Shown here piece after piece: positions 1-9,545 of a DNA stretch of 64,000 nucleotides. Both the position numbers and the translations under genes were made by a program. Source of the stretch: Pseudomonas hamedanensis (GTDB taxonomy: Bacteria; Pseudomonadota; Gammaproteobacteria; Pseudomonadales; Pseudomonadaceae). Location of the stretch: assembly GCF_014268595.2 (NCBI RefSeq), contig NZ_CP077091.1:1200501-1264500 (forward strand), read 5' to 3'. The notes below the pieces were generated by a model. It was not told the DNA's origin. It saw only the letters and a program-made list of their open reading frames with translations, and searched no databases. Within the stretch, counting starts at the first letter, position 1, and each line of letters opens with the position of its first letter.

Positions 1-417
1 CACTACACCGACTGGACCATTGGCCACGTTCACGCCGGGGCCTTGGGCTGGGTGGCGATGATCACGTTCGGCGCGACTTATCACATGGTGCCGAAAGTGT
101 TCGGCCGCGAGCAGATGTACAGCACGCCGCTGATCAACCTGCACTTCTGGCTGGCGACCATCGGCACCGTGTTGTACATCGCCTCGATGTGGGTCAACGG
201 CATCACGCAAGGCCTGATGTGGCGAGCAATCAACGAGGACGGCACGCTGACCTATTCGTTTGTCGAAGCGCTGCAAGCCAGTCACCCGGGCTTCGTCGTG
301 CGCTTTGCCGGTGGCGTGTTCTTTCTGACCGGCATGTTGCTGATGGCCTACAACGTCTGGCGCACGGTGCGCGTGGCGGACGTCGCCGTGGCGCAGCGTG
401 AAGCGCAGATTGCCTGA
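1..417 (+). CDS. ccoN: cbb3-type cytochrome c oxidase subunit I (CcoN), C-terminal part, probably the orphan CcoN4 type
   Basis: The gene is cut by the window start; 138 C-terminal residues are visible in frame 1. Subunit I is the catalytic, haem-bearing membrane subunit that reduces oxygen to water. The visible part starts [13 protein letters not shown], which carries the conserved histidines of this family near the haem/Cu region, then two hydrophobic helices (about residues 42-60 and 95-115) and a short basic/acidic tail. A CcoQ-like gene follows 14 bp downstream, and no ccoO or ccoP comes after it. P. aeruginosa has orphan ccoN genes with this layout (ccoN4Q4, from memory), so I read this as an isoform that exchanges into a core CcoO/CcoP complex. 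Family assignment is firm; the isoform assignment is inference from context. Confidence 0.9.
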   Translation, partial: HYTDWTIGHVHAGALGWVAMITFGATYHMVPKVFGREQMYSTPLINLHFWLATIGTVLYIASMWVNGITQGLMWRAINEDGTLTYSFVEALQASHPGFVVRFAGGVFFLTGMLLMAYNVWRTVRVADVAVAQREAQIA

Positions 418-431
418 GACGGGAGTCGGTC

Positions 432-653
432 ATGGTTGAGGTTGTGTTCGATGTGCTGGGCGTGGTGTTTTTGTGGCTGGCGGTGGAGTACTGCCTGCGT
501 CGCGAAACCGCGGACAGTCTGGATGAAGCGAGCATGGTGCCCTTTGCCGATGACCCGGAGGTGGCGCGGCGGGTGGAGTTGGCGACGGGGAAAACGGTGA
601 ACGCGGTGGCGCCGGAAGAAGCCAGACCGGGATGGATCAACCTCGATATGTAA
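432..653 (+). CDS. ccoQ: CcoQ-like small subunit of cbb3 oxidase
   Basis: A 73-residue protein with one N-terminal hydrophobic segment (about residues 2-20) followed by a soluble tail. The stretch DEASMVPFADDPE matches the F-D-E-A-A-x-L-P-F-A-D-D motif that follows the membrane helix in CcoQ proteins; this is the basis for the name. CcoQ subunits are small accessory proteins thought to stabilise the oxidase. The gene lies 14 bp after ccoN on the same strand and is followed directly by a REP hairpin, so the pair forms a two-gene unit. The tail is longer than in ordinary CcoQ and ends WINLDM. No ccoO/ccoP follow. Confidence 0.7.
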   Translation: MVEVVFDVLGVVFLWLAVEYCLRRETADSLDEASMVPFADDPEVARRVELATGKTVNAVAPEEARPGWINLDM

Positions 654-671
654 CCTCCCCACAATTGCTGT

Positions 672-759
672 GTAGGAGTGAGCCTGCTCGCGATATCGGT
701 GTGTCAGTCAACATCTTTGGTGCTGACACACCGATATCGCGAGCAGGCTCACTCCTACA
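672..759. repeat. Paired inverted REP element (REPIN) with perfect 36 bp arms
   Basis: Two REP units face each other. The outer arms begin GTAGGAGTGAGCCTGCTCGC and end with its complement, pairing without mismatch over about 36 bp around a 15-16 bp loop. It sits between ccoQ and the convergent hypothetical gene, where it could act as a bidirectional transcription barrier. Such paired REPs are typical of P. fluorescens-group genomes. Confidence 0.92.
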
Positions 760-782
760 GTTTTTTGGGCAACCCTTCAGAT

Positions 783-1274
783 TCAGGTACGGTCTCTAGG
801 GATCAGGCTTTGCAGTTGCTGAGCGAGGAAGTTCGCGTCAAACACAAACGTATCCGGATCCTTGAGGCCATTGGTCTTGCGCCACTGCCATCCGCCATCC
901 GCCAGGCCCACCAGCGAGATACTGCCGTAGCGCGCCGCCGTCAGCCCCATCACCGCCAGCGAAATCTGCCCCGCACTGCCCATCACATCCGGCACGAACT
1001 CCACCGGCTTGCCGGCAATCACAATGCTCAGTTTCTCAGTCTTGAAGGTCGAGGTTTCCACCGGTGTACTCGGCCCGAACGCCACATAGGCTTCACGAGT
1101 CACCTCGAGCAGATGCGGTGCCTGCACGGGCTCCAGCCATTGCTGAATATCGCCGAACAACGCGGCGATACGCGTGGTCCATGTCGCCGATTGCGTCTCG
1201 AACAGTTGCTTCTTGTGCGCTTCGCTCTCGGCATAGTGGCGAAGCATTTCGCCCAGTTGCTGTACGTCGTTCAT
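783..1274 (-). CDS. Conserved hypothetical protein, 163 residues
   Basis: I do not recognise a named family. I chose the ATG at 1274 because AGGGAA lies just upstream on the minus strand; a longer open frame extends upstream but overlaps the racemase gene antisense and is not credible. The protein is soluble, without signal peptide or membrane helix. The N-terminal 60 residues are helical and polar, with a run of ESEAHKKQLFE. The C-terminal part carries hydrophobic beta-like stretches, and GWQWRKTNGLKDPDTFVFD near residue 130-145 suggests a small alpha/beta domain. It is convergent with ccoQ across a REP pair and divergent from the racemase. Function unknown. Confidence 0.7.
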   Translation of the reverse strand: MNDVQQLGEMLRHYAESEAHKKQLFETQSATWTTRIAALFGDIQQWLEPVQAPHLLEVTREAYVAFGPSTPVETSTFKTEKLSIVIAGKPVEFVPDVMGSAGQISLAVMGLTAARYGSISLVGLADGGWQWRKTNGLKDPDTFVFDANFLAQQLQSLIPRDRT

Positions 1275-1409
1275 TGCGGTGTTCCCTGAAGAGTACTGCG
1301 GACACCCAGCATGGCAGATGCGCGAGACCGGCATCGGTAATTTTTCGCTGGATCGCGACACCCTATACAAAGGACACTCACCTCCCTGATCAACCCTGAG
1401 GAGCACAGC

Positions 1410-2102
1410 ATGCGCACCATCGGCCTTATCGGCGGCATGAGCTGGGAGTCCAGCGCCGAGTATTATCGCCTGATCAACCAGCAGGTTCGTGATCGTCTCG
1501 GGCCGTTGCGCTCGGCGCAATTGCTGATGCACAGCGTCGACTTCGGCCCGGTGGAACAGGCCCAGCACGCCGGGCGCTGGGACGACGCGGCGGCGATCCT
1601 GGTCGATGCTGCACGCAGGCTCGAAGCCGGCGGCGCCGAATGCGTGGTGCTGTGTACCAACACAATGCACAAGGTCGCCGAGCAGATTCAGGCGGCGATC
1701 AGTATTCCGTTTCTGCACATTGCCGAACCGGCGGCTCAGGCTGCATTGGCGATCAATGCGCATACGGTCGGCTTGCTAGGCACCGCATTCACCATGGAGC
1801 AAGACTTCCTCAAACAGCGCCTGATCGCCCAGGGTTTGACGGTATTGGTGCCGGAAGAAGCCGAGCGCAAGGACGTGCACCGAATCATTTACGACGAACT
1901 TTGCGTCGGGGTGATCAGCGATCAGTCGCGGCAAATCTATCAGCGGGTGATCGAATCCCTCACCGCACGCGGTGCCCAGGCGATCATTCTCGGCTGCACG
2001 GAAATCGGCCTGCTGATCAAACCCGAACACAGCGCCGTGCCTCTGCTCGACACCACCGAACTGCATGCGCAGTCGGCGGTGGCGTTCGCCTTGGGCGACT
2101 GA
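1410..2102 (+). CDS. Aspartate/glutamate racemase family protein (YgeA-like amino-acid racemase)
   Basis: A cytosolic 230-residue PLP-independent racemase. Two catalytic cysteines are visible: Cys82 in CTNTMHK and Cys196 in GCTEIG, the pair that removes and replaces the alpha proton from opposite faces. The N-terminus MRTIGLIGGMSWESS is the characteristic YgeA/aspartate racemase start, and full length matches the family. RBS-like GAGG lies 10 bp upstream of the ATG. It stands alone, divergent from the hypothetical gene and convergent with the acetyltransferase. Members vary widely in substrate (Asp, Glu, homoserine and others), so the natural amino acid is not assigned. Confidence 0.9.
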   Translation: MRTIGLIGGMSWESSAEYYRLINQQVRDRLGPLRSAQLLMHSVDFGPVEQAQHAGRWDDAAAILVDAARRLEAGGAECVVLCTNTMHKVAEQIQAAISIPFLHIAEPAAQAALAINAHTVGLLGTAFTMEQDFLKQRLIAQGLTVLVPEEAERKDVHRIIYDELCVGVISDQSRQIYQRVIESLTARGAQAIILGCTEIGLLIKPEHSAVPLLDTTELHAQSAVAFALGD

Positions 2103-2103
2103 G

Positions 2104-2622
2104 TCAGGCCTTCGACGAACCGCGCAGACGGGCCATGCTCAGGGTGTCGACCCACTGCCCGTCGCGCACCGCGTAATCGCGAAACAGGCCTTCGGTCTCA
2201 AAGCCGAACTTGCGATAAAGTCCGATAGCCGCCTCGTTATCGGCATACACCGTGAGTTCGACGCGGTGCAGATTCATCCAGTTGTCGGCGACATCCAGCG
2301 CCGCCGCCAACAGCTTCGAACCCACGCCTTTGCCCTGCCACGCCACGGCGACGGCCATGCCGAAACTACCGGCGTGCGCCCGGCGCATCCGCGAGTGCGC
2401 TTCCAGCCCCAGATTACCAATCACCACACCCTGATGCAGCGCCACCAGCTTCACCGAGCGTTCGTTGTCCGCCAGCAGGCGTTGCCGCCAGACTTCAGTG
2501 GACTGGAACGGCATCTGCAACACTTGCCGCGCTACCGCGGGGTCGTTGTACAGCGCGGTAATGCCCTCGAGATGGGATTCGTTGAAACGTTCGAGGTGGA
2601 TGGCGGGGTTCGGGTCTGGCAT
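2104..2622 (-). CDS. GNAT N-acetyltransferase, YhhY/AaaT type
   Basis: A 172-residue GNAT-fold enzyme that transfers acetyl from acetyl-CoA to an amine, most likely of an amino acid. The acetyl-CoA loop is visible as AWQGKGVGSKLL (the Q/R-x-x-G-x-G/A motif) near residue 95-107, followed by WMNLHRVELTVYADNEAAIGLYRKFGF, the beta5-alpha4 block characteristic of YhhY relatives (E. coli AaaT, reported to acetylate phenylalanine and methionine). The start ATG at 2622 gives a family-length product. It ends 1 bp after the convergent racemase stop. Substrate is by analogy only. Confidence 0.85.
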   Translation of the reverse strand: MPDPNPAIHLERFNESHLEGITALYNDPAVARQVLQMPFQSTEVWRQRLLADNERSVKLVALHQGVVIGNLGLEAHSRMRRAHAGSFGMAVAVAWQGKGVGSKLLAAALDVADNWMNLHRVELTVYADNEAAIGLYRKFGFETEGLFRDYAVRDGQWVDTLSMARLRGSSKA

Positions 2623-2795
2623 GAGGATCTATCCGTGATCGGGGTGTGGCCGATCACTCTAAACAGGAGGTATTGAGTCTGGCGAGATTAAAAATGTGGC
2701 TTCTACTGAACCCACATCCAATCCACGAACCGGGTACTGGATAATCCGGAGTTGCCGGGGTGATGTCGGCCGGCTGAATCAGGCGGTGGCCGTGC

Positions 2796-2902
2796 CGGCC
2801 TCTTCGCGAGCAGGCTCGCTCCCACATTTGGTCCTTGACGGACACAAAACCTGTGATCGCTAAAGACCCCCTGTGGGAGCGAGCCTGCTCGCGAAGGGGC
2901 CG
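2796..2902. repeat. Paired inverted REP element
   Basis: Arms CTTCGCGAGCAGGCTCGCTC (from 2802) and its complement (ending 2896) face each other across about 45 bp. It fills the middle of the 426 bp gap between the acetyltransferase and the Ig-like protein; the rest of the gap shows no gene or clear promoter. Confidence 0.9.
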
Positions 2903-3048
2903 GCACTGACTCCGTGTTTCTAACAAGCACAACTCAAAACAAGCGCCACCCGTCGGATTCAAGCCCGCACCTGTCAGATCTGACAGGTGCGCAAGCTCTC
3001 CAATACGCGTTAACTCACTCCGTCACTTTCCCGCACGGAGTCAGCGCC

Positions 3049-6000
3049 ATGTCCAGCCCCAGCGAGCCTCTCGTCCTCGCGGAACTCGATATCCCCGGTC
3101 GCACCGGCCCGGTAGCGGAAACTCCGGTGAAAATCTGGGGCATCAACATCGCGGCCGCGCTGGGCAACTTTCCACTTAATGGTCTGCTGTGCCAGGCGGG
3201 TCCGTGGGCGAACATGGCGGTTGGCGACACATTGACCCTCTATTTGGGCACCGGGCAAAACGTGTGGGTTGAAACCGTCGACAAGACCGAGGTCAACACG
3301 CAGCTCCGTATGTTCGTACCTTCCCGACACATGGTCGATGGCCTGTTCGCGGTGTCCTATACGGTCAAGCCCTTGGGCGGCACGGATCAACCGTCCGAAG
3401 TCATGCAGGTGCAGCTCAAGCTCACTCGCCCGGGCGGGCACGATGACAACGATGACAGCGGGCATTCCAAGCTGATCATGACGATGCCCCAAGAGATTGT
3501 TGACGGCGGTATCGACCAGGACAACGTGGCCGAGGGCGTGCCGATCACCGTCGGCAACAACGATGGCACGCCGCCTTATCCCTTTGCCGCGGCGGGCGAT
3601 GTTATTCGCATCAGCTGGGGTGGCATTTTCGTGTTCAGTGAGGCGCTGACCCAGGAACAGGCTGAAGGCAAAGCGCCGATCATCGTGACCATCACCGAAG
3701 CCGTCATCCGCGAGGCCGGTGATGCGGACTCCCGGCGTGGCCGTGGTGTTCGAGGTATACGACTGCGTGCTCAACCGCTCCGAGGACTGGAGCCCCGAGC
3801 AGCGTGTGCCGGTGGCGGTGGATGCGACTCGGGCGGACGCGCCGTTGCTCAAGGAAACGCTGAACAATGTACTGGACGTCGACAAGCTGGGCGACGCCAA
3901 TGGCACCGTGCAGATTATCGCCATGGATAAGAACAAGTTCGAGGTCGGTGACCTTGTATTCATCAGGATCAAGGGCACGCCCGTCGAAGGGCCGCCGATT
4001 GATTGGGAACCATCAGCAGGCGTGGAACTGGAAAGTGTGCCGAGCGTTATGGAAATCATGGCGCCCAACGCCGTGCTGCGCCAGTTGGCCAAGTCGCAGA
4101 TCACCTTGTCCTACCGCCTGGAAAAAGCCGATGCCTCTGTCGATTTACGCTCCAAAAGCCAGTTCATCCGTGCCATCGGCGAAATCCAGCGGCTGGCCGC
4201 GCCGATCATGCTGGACGAGAACTCCGGGGCGCTGGACCCGACACTGCTGCAAATCAGTCTCGAGATTCCCTTCGACAAATCCTTTGTCGAAGGCCAGGTC
4301 CTCAAACCGGTCATGCTCGGCACTACGCCAGGCCTCAAGCCCTACCTGCCTGACCTGCCAAGGCGCCCCATCACCTACAACGACATCGTCGAGGCGAAAC
4401 CGTTGCAGTACAAGATTGACGGCAAGCATCTGGCCCCGGTCAACGGTGGCACGGCCGAGTTCTATTACCAGCAACTGGTCGCCGCTGCGGTGCTCGCTAC
4501 ACTGGACCCGTTCGAGGCCACCCGGGCCGTTCGCGAGTCGATTCACACCGAGATCCTGCAAGTCGGCAAACCGCGCCTGGAACTGCCTGAACCGGTGGTG
4601 GCCGGCGTGGTGGACGGCGTCCTGCCCCCGACACTGCCGGCACCACCTTGACCGTGCCGTACACCGAAACGGTCGCCGGCGACGAAGTCTTCATGTTCTG
4701 GATTGGTTCGCTCACCGGTGAGTACACCGACTCGATCAAGCTGAACGAGTTCACCGCCGGCAAGGAAGTACCGTTCAACATCGAAGCCAAGCTGATCAAG
4801 GACAATGAAGGCGGAAAGGTGATCGTCCGGTACCAAATCAAGCGCACGGCGGGCGGGACGAGTTATGCCGAGCCGCTGGAGTTCAGTGTTGGGGTAGCGC
4901 TGGATCTCACCGCACCCGGTATCAAGGAAGCGCCGAACGGCACCAGCCTCGACCCGATCAACGCGCAGACCGAACTGACCGCGGTGGTTGCCCCTGGCGG
5001 CCTGCGCCTCCATGACAAAATCACCGTCATTTTCACTGGCGCCGCTGGCACACCCGCCGGCGGCTCGCACACCACCACGCCATGGACGGTGACCGCGCTC
5101 GGACCGCAGCACATACCGCTGCATGTGCCGGTCATCGCCTTCAACCTCGGCAAAACGGTGGAGATAACCTACATCGTGACCCGAGACAGTAAGCCGTCAC
5201 CGCCGTCGCAAGCGCTGACGTTGGTGGTGCTGCCGCTGGATAATCGTTATCTGGACAAACCGCTGATTCTGCAAGCGTCGGACGGCGGCGAAGGACGAGA
5301 GCTGGACGTCAGTCTGTTGACCGCCGCCGCCACCGTGCAAGTGAATAGCTGGCCGCATATTGCGCTGGGGCAGCCTGTCTGGTCGCAGGTGAAAGGCACC
5401 AAGAAGGATGGCGGTGTCTACGACGTAATATTCTGGGAACCGCCCCGCGCACAAACCAACGCGACGTGGATCAGACAAGGCTTTTGGACGTATTCGATTC
5501 CGCTCATTGATCTGCAGAAGCTGCAAGACGGCAGCGAGTTGACGGTGATATTCAAGGCGGGGCTTGGGGGTAGCGCGGTGGAGGGCGAGGCGGTGAGTTT
5601 TCCGCTGCGCACGTACATCGTCAAGACTGTTGAAGATGTGAAACCGGAAATCGGCAAGATCACCGGTTCGACAAACGAGGCCGAAATTCCTCAAGGCGGG
5701 GTCACGGTGGAAACGGCCGTAACCCTGAGCGGCGTTGCGGCCAAGGGACAGAAAGTCGAAGTCTTTGACGGCAATGTCTCCAAAGGTCAGGCAACGGCAC
5801 TTGCCACCACCGGCGTCTGGACGCTGCCCGTCACTGCCCTGGCTGTGGCGGCACACAGCTTTACCGCCAAAGCTTTGTATGGGAGCAATCCGGTGTCGGC
5901 CGCCAGGACGCTGACCGTGACGGCAGTTGTCGTCCCTACCTTGAGCTACGTGCTTGACGACAAAAACGTTGAAGTTCCCGAGGGTCAAACCACCGTCAGC

Positions 6001-6711
6001 ACGACCCTGAACCTCAAAGGCACCGCGAGCCTGGGCCAGAGAGTCGAGATTTTTGATGGAAACGGTCCGAGCGCGGTTTCCAAGGGCGTGGCCACAGCCT
6101 CGGCAACAGGTGAATGGGAGCGTACGATCACTCTCGAAGTGGGCGCACGAAGATTGTATGCAAAATCTCTGTATCACCTCTCTCCGGTGTACTCCGAGAT
6201 CCGCCACCTAACTATTTTGAGCTTGGCTGCAATCGAGATCCATAACTTTGGCCCACGTCTCTTTGAATATGGTCGAATATACGATATAGGCGAAGCCAAT
6301 CTGACATGGATAAATGTTAACGGCACCCAACGAGAGGGGCACGGTGGCGATTCGTTACTCATGTTCAACAGGCACAGCAGGGGAATAGGTGAAGACAAAA
6401 CCTTGTTTGATTTAAAAGACAGAACATTCAAAGCGCTTACTTTATCCTACAACATTAATGGATTACCCGAAAACGGCGGTCCACTCCTCAGGGACAGAGT
6501 GTTAGGACATATCAACTTTATGAATCAGCGCAGTATCGTCCATAAATTCGAGCTTGTTGCCTTTGGAAGCGGCGCCGAACGCGAGACGTTCATTCCAATG
6601 CCGAACAACAGTATGTTTAACAGCATTGAGATACAACTTTATTACCCATACTTGGAGAGATATGCTTATCAACTGTACGTATACTGGATTACTTGTCAGA
6701 ACACCTTATAA
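3049..6711 (+). pseudogene. Ig-like-repeat surface protein, interrupted by two single-base frameshifts
   Basis: A continuous protein of about 1,220 residues can be read only by correcting two frame changes. It starts at ATG 3049 (GGAG 8 bp upstream) and runs in frame 1 to about 3732, where one extra C in TCCCGG moves to frame 2; without it the join reads D-A-D-S-G-V-A-V-V-F-E. Frame 2 runs to a TGA at 4649. One missing C in the C-run at 4624-4628 would restore frame 1 and read V-L-P-P-D-T-A-G-T-T-L. The product is built of roughly 90-110 residue beta-rich modules; two Ig-like units at 5680-5930 and 5970-6215 share the pattern G-Q-[KR]-V-E-[VI]-F-D-G-N. No signal peptide or LPXTG motif. From about 6215 the sequence is markedly AT-rich and unrelated to the repeats. 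Family: Pseudomonas Ig-like-domain repeat proteins of unknown role. Frameshifts could be real or assembly errors. Confidence 0.75.
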
Positions 6712-6973
6712 ACGAGCCGAATTTCTTGTCTGACAAAAAGAAACAAGCTCCAGAGCGCCCGTTTATTAAGGCCCTGCCGCCAAGTGCCCGGTCCACAGCG
6801 TTGCGGTGCATTGGGGTGTCATCGGCCTCCACAGACGAACCACTGAACAAACTTTACGCCGCAACAAAAGCAGACCAGTGGGAGCTAGCCTCCTCGCGAT
6901 GGCGGTGGGCCAGGCAGCGCAGTGTTGGATGTGTCGATGCCTTCAGCAGGTTCATTTCCACAATGGAAACGGG
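6712..6973. other. Intergenic region with a decayed REP unit
   Basis: The 262 bp between the Ig-like protein and the LysR gene hold no credible gene. GTGGGAGCTAGCCTCCTCGC near 6880 is a degenerate REP half-unit with no partner. No terminator with a T-run was found after the AT-rich gene end. Confidence 0.5.
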
Positions 6974-7954
6974 TCAGGGCAGGAACCATTCTTGACGCTC
7001 GGAAAAGGTGTGGTGGATAACGTCGCTGAGCATCCGGGCTTCAGGCAGGTGTTGCGAATCGGCGTTGACGGCAAGCCATGCCTGCAATTGCATCGGTTCT
7101 TCGAACAGCCCCGGCAGCGCGCTCAAGCCACGGTCAAACCGACTCATATACGCCGGCAACAACCCAATGCACGCGCCACACCGAATCATCTCCAGCATAA
7201 ACTCATACGACTGCATCTGCACCACACCCGCCAGACGCTGTTCGACCAATTCATTCCACGGGCGAAAACTATCGATCTGCCGATCATGCTGCCATTGCAC
7301 CAGCATGAAATCGGCAAGGTCGTCGGTGGTTTCGGGGCGGGCGGTGACGCGGGAGTAGCGTTTGGCGATGTGGGGCAGATAGTCGAGACGCGCGAGTTGT
7401 TGAGGTTCGCTGGTGGCGAAGGTCGGGCCGGGTTGTGGGGTTTCGCCGTGAGCCAGCCAGAGGACGACGTCGGCGCTGACGGCGCGTAGCGACAGTTCGC
7501 TGTCCAGCGCGATGATTTCCAGGCGCACGCTGGCGTTGCGGCGCAGCAATGCGATGAGGTCGCGACCGAGGATGTCGTGGAGGATCGATTCGGCGACGGC
7601 CAGGCGAATCAGTGGCTGCTCGACCACTGGCAGTTTGCGTTCGTGGGCCAAGGCGATCAGTTTCGCCTGTAGCTGCTGGCCTTCGCGGGTCAGGCTGAGG
7701 GCGCTGCCCTGGAAGCTGAACAGACTGTGTTGCAGTTGCTGTTCGAGTTGCGCCAGTTGTTTGCGCAGCAGGGTCGAGCGTACGTTGAGGCTGCGCGCCG
7801 CTTGCATGAAGCAGCCGCAGCGGGCGCTGACCAGGAAGTATTGCGCGACTTCGTTGTCGATGGTCGCGGCCCGGGTGAGCCAGGGTTCAGGTTTGTTGGG
7901 CGGCGAGCGGTAATCGCCGGTGTTGGCGCGTCCTGCGGGTTCGGTGAATGACAT
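6974..7954 (-). CDS. LysR-family transcriptional regulator with divergent HTH
   Basis: A 326-residue LysR-type regulator. The HTH region lies at about residues 38-90 (AQYFLVSARCGCFMQAARSL onward, then RKQLAQLEQQL), after an unusual N-terminal extension of about 30 residues. The canonical Q-S-A/T-[VI]-S recognition helix is replaced by VRSTLLRKQL, so DNA binding may differ. The rest is the two-lobed effector-binding domain. The start ATG at 7954 has AGGGAG 7 bp upstream. It follows the TpsB/TonB operon on the same strand after a REP pair; in P. aeruginosa a LysR gene (PA0701, from memory) lies at the same place, so it may control that locus. The effector is unknown. Confidence 0.85.
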   Translation of the reverse strand: MSFTEPAGRANTGDYRSPPNKPEPWLTRAATIDNEVAQYFLVSARCGCFMQAARSLNVRSTLLRKQLAQLEQQLQHSLFSFQGSALSLTREGQQLQAKLIALAHERKLPVVEQPLIRLAVAESILHDILGRDLIALLRRNASVRLEIIALDSELSLRAVSADVVLWLAHGETPQPGPTFATSEPQQLARLDYLPHIAKRYSRVTARPETTDDLADFMLVQWQHDRQIDSFRPWNELVEQRLAGVVQMQSYEFMLEMIRCGACIGLLPAYMSRFDRGLSALPGLFEEPMQLQAWLAVNADSQHLPEARMLSDVIHHTFSERQEWFLP

Positions 7955-8001
7955 CGATGACTCCCTGTCGATCTATGTGGTTGTCTTTACACAATTCCCT
8001 T

Positions 8002-8089
8002 GTAGGAGTGAGCCTGCTCGCGATAGCGGTGTTTCAGTCGACATCACTAAACCTGACACTCTGCTATCGCGAGCAGGCTCACTCCTACA
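8002..8089. repeat. Paired inverted REP element
   Basis: GTAGGAGTGAGCCTGCTCGC at 8002 pairs with the complementary unit ending at 8089. It separates the last gene of the minus-strand operon from the LysR gene and could limit read-through or protect the mRNA 3' end. Confidence 0.9.
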
Positions 8090-8113
8090 GGGGGATTTGT
8101 GTGGGGGCTGGGA

Positions 8114-9061
8114 TCAGGGTTTTTCCTCAAGAATTTTGTTGAGCTCAGCACCATCGATGCTCAGCGTGGCGGTGTTGAGCATGCCGTCGAGGTAGGCCTG
8201 GGCGATCTGCTCCTGACGTTGCGCACGCAAGGCCTGGGTCAGTTGGTCGCGCAGTTCGTCCAGCGTCGCAGTGCGCGCCGGTTGTTGCTCGGTGAGTTTG
8301 ATGATGTGGAATCCGGCAGTGCTTTGTACGGGATCGGAGACGGCGCCAACCTTGAGCCGCGCCACCGCGCCGCGCACTTCTGGCACCAGTTGCTGCAACG
8401 GTTGCAGGCCGGTATCACCACCCCGCTCTGCCGTCACGCGATCCTGCGAATATTGCGTAGCGAGCGCTGCAAATTCGCCCGGTGCTGACTGGGCTTTCTT
8501 GCTCAACTCAAGCGCTTGTTTGCGCACCGTTTCCACATTCGAAGCCTCACTGACGCCGAGGAAAATCTGACTGACCCGGTACAGCGCCGGCGTCTGCCAG
8601 TTGGCCTTGCCGGCGTCATACGCCTGCTGCAACTCGGCCGCACTTGGATACTCCGCCGGCACCTGACTCACCGAGCGCAAATAATCACGAAACACGATCT
8701 GCTCGGTCGCCGCACGGGTCTGCCGGGCGATGTCGGGCCGCTGCGCCCAGCCCTGCGCGTCCGCCTGCTCCAACACGGCTTTCTCGGCCAGACGTGTGCG
8801 AATCCAGCGCTCCAGCGCCTCACGGTTGCCGCGCAGTTGCTCGCGGGTCTGCTGCGGGACCGCAGCAAGCAACGCCTGCAACTCTTCAGGCGAGACCTGT
8901 TGATTGCCCAGTCGTGCCACCGCTGGCCCGCTCGCAATCGCGGCTGCCGACGACGGTTGCTGGGCAGCGACCGGATCACTTCCAGGTCGCAGCACCAGCG
9001 CCACGGCCACCACCAACAGCACCACGGCGGCAGCGCTGACTACCATGGCAGGCTTTTTCAC
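8114..9061 (-). CDS. Membrane-anchored parvulin-type peptidyl-prolyl isomerase (PpiC/SurA-like)
   Basis: A 315-residue periplasmic chaperone/isomerase. Residues 5-25 form a signal anchor (VVSAAAVVLLVVAVALVL). A helical SurA-N-like segment follows (about 50-150), then a parvulin domain (about 160-265) with the family features YRVSQIFLGV, GGDTGLQPLQQLVPEV and STAGFHIIKL. A conserved proline/glycine pocket of parvulins is partly altered (G-L-Q in place of the usual G-W-[FV]). It is the last gene of the operon; its start overlaps the YbjN stop by 4 bp (ATGA), implying translational coupling. It probably helps fold an outer-membrane or secreted client of the operon, such as the TpsB or porin barrel. 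Confidence 0.9.
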   Translation of the reverse strand: MKKPAMVVSAAAVVLLVVAVALVLRPGSDPVAAQQPSSAAAIASGPAVARLGNQQVSPEELQALLAAVPQQTREQLRGNREALERWIRTRLAEKAVLEQADAQGWAQRPDIARQTRAATEQIVFRDYLRSVSQVPAEYPSAAELQQAYDAGKANWQTPALYRVSQIFLGVSEASNVETVRKQALELSKKAQSAPGEFAALATQYSQDRVTAERGGDTGLQPLQQLVPEVRGAVARLKVGAVSDPVQSTAGFHIIKLTEQQPARTATLDELRDQLTQALRAQRQEQIAQAYLDGMLNTATLSIDGAELNKILEEKP

Positions 9062-9528
9062 AGCGCCACTTCCTCTTCTTCAGTAACGACAACTTTCGCC
9101 GCCTGCGCCGCCGGGGCCTGGCTGAAGTCGCGCAGGTAAACGATGAATTCCTGCAACAGGCGATCCCACAACTCCAGATTGCCACGTAGGTGATCGTTGC
9201 TCACACCCGCAGCCACCACCACGTCCATTTCCATGACCAGAAACTCGCCTTGCAACGACAGCCGCGCAAAGCGCCGCGTGGCGTTCCACTGTTCGGCCAC
9301 CCCCTGCGGCAACTCACCTTGCACGCGCAGCGCGCAACTGAACGTGAAATCGACGTAACTGCCCTGCTCCACCGCCGCATTACCGAAACGTACGGCGTAG
9401 CCAATGCCCTGACTGGCGCTGAGCAACTGGACGATGCCGTTCTGCTCACTCGGGTTGACGCGATAACCGGCGGCTTGCAGCACATCGGTCAGCGATTGCG
9501 GTGAAACGTGGGTGATCAATTGAGTCAT
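9058..9528 (-). CDS. YbjN-domain protein
   Basis: A cytosolic protein of 156 residues (from the ATG at 9528) of the YbjN/type III chaperone-like fold. Features: an N-terminal helix with SPQSLTDVLQAAGYRV, a central beta sheet including YVDFTFSCALRV, and the C-terminal helix LWDRLLQEFIVYLRDF, then an acidic tail TEEEEVA. An ATG at 9546 overlaps the upstream stop (TGATG), but GGAAG 6 bp before 9528 makes the shorter form the better choice. YbjN proteins are linked to envelope and stress phenotypes in enterobacteria without known biochemistry. Here it is locked into the operon by overlap with the isomerase gene, suggesting a chaperone-type part. Confidence 0.8.
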   Translation of the reverse strand: MTQLITHVSPQSLTDVLQAAGYRVNPSEQNGIVQLLSASQGIGYAVRFGNAAVEQGSYVDFTFSCALRVQGELPQGVAEQWNATRRFARLSLQGEFLVMEMDVVVAAGVSNDHLRGNLELWDRLLQEFIVYLRDFSQAPAAQAAKVVVTEEEEVAL

Positions 9529-9545
9529 GACTGCTTCCTTGTTCA

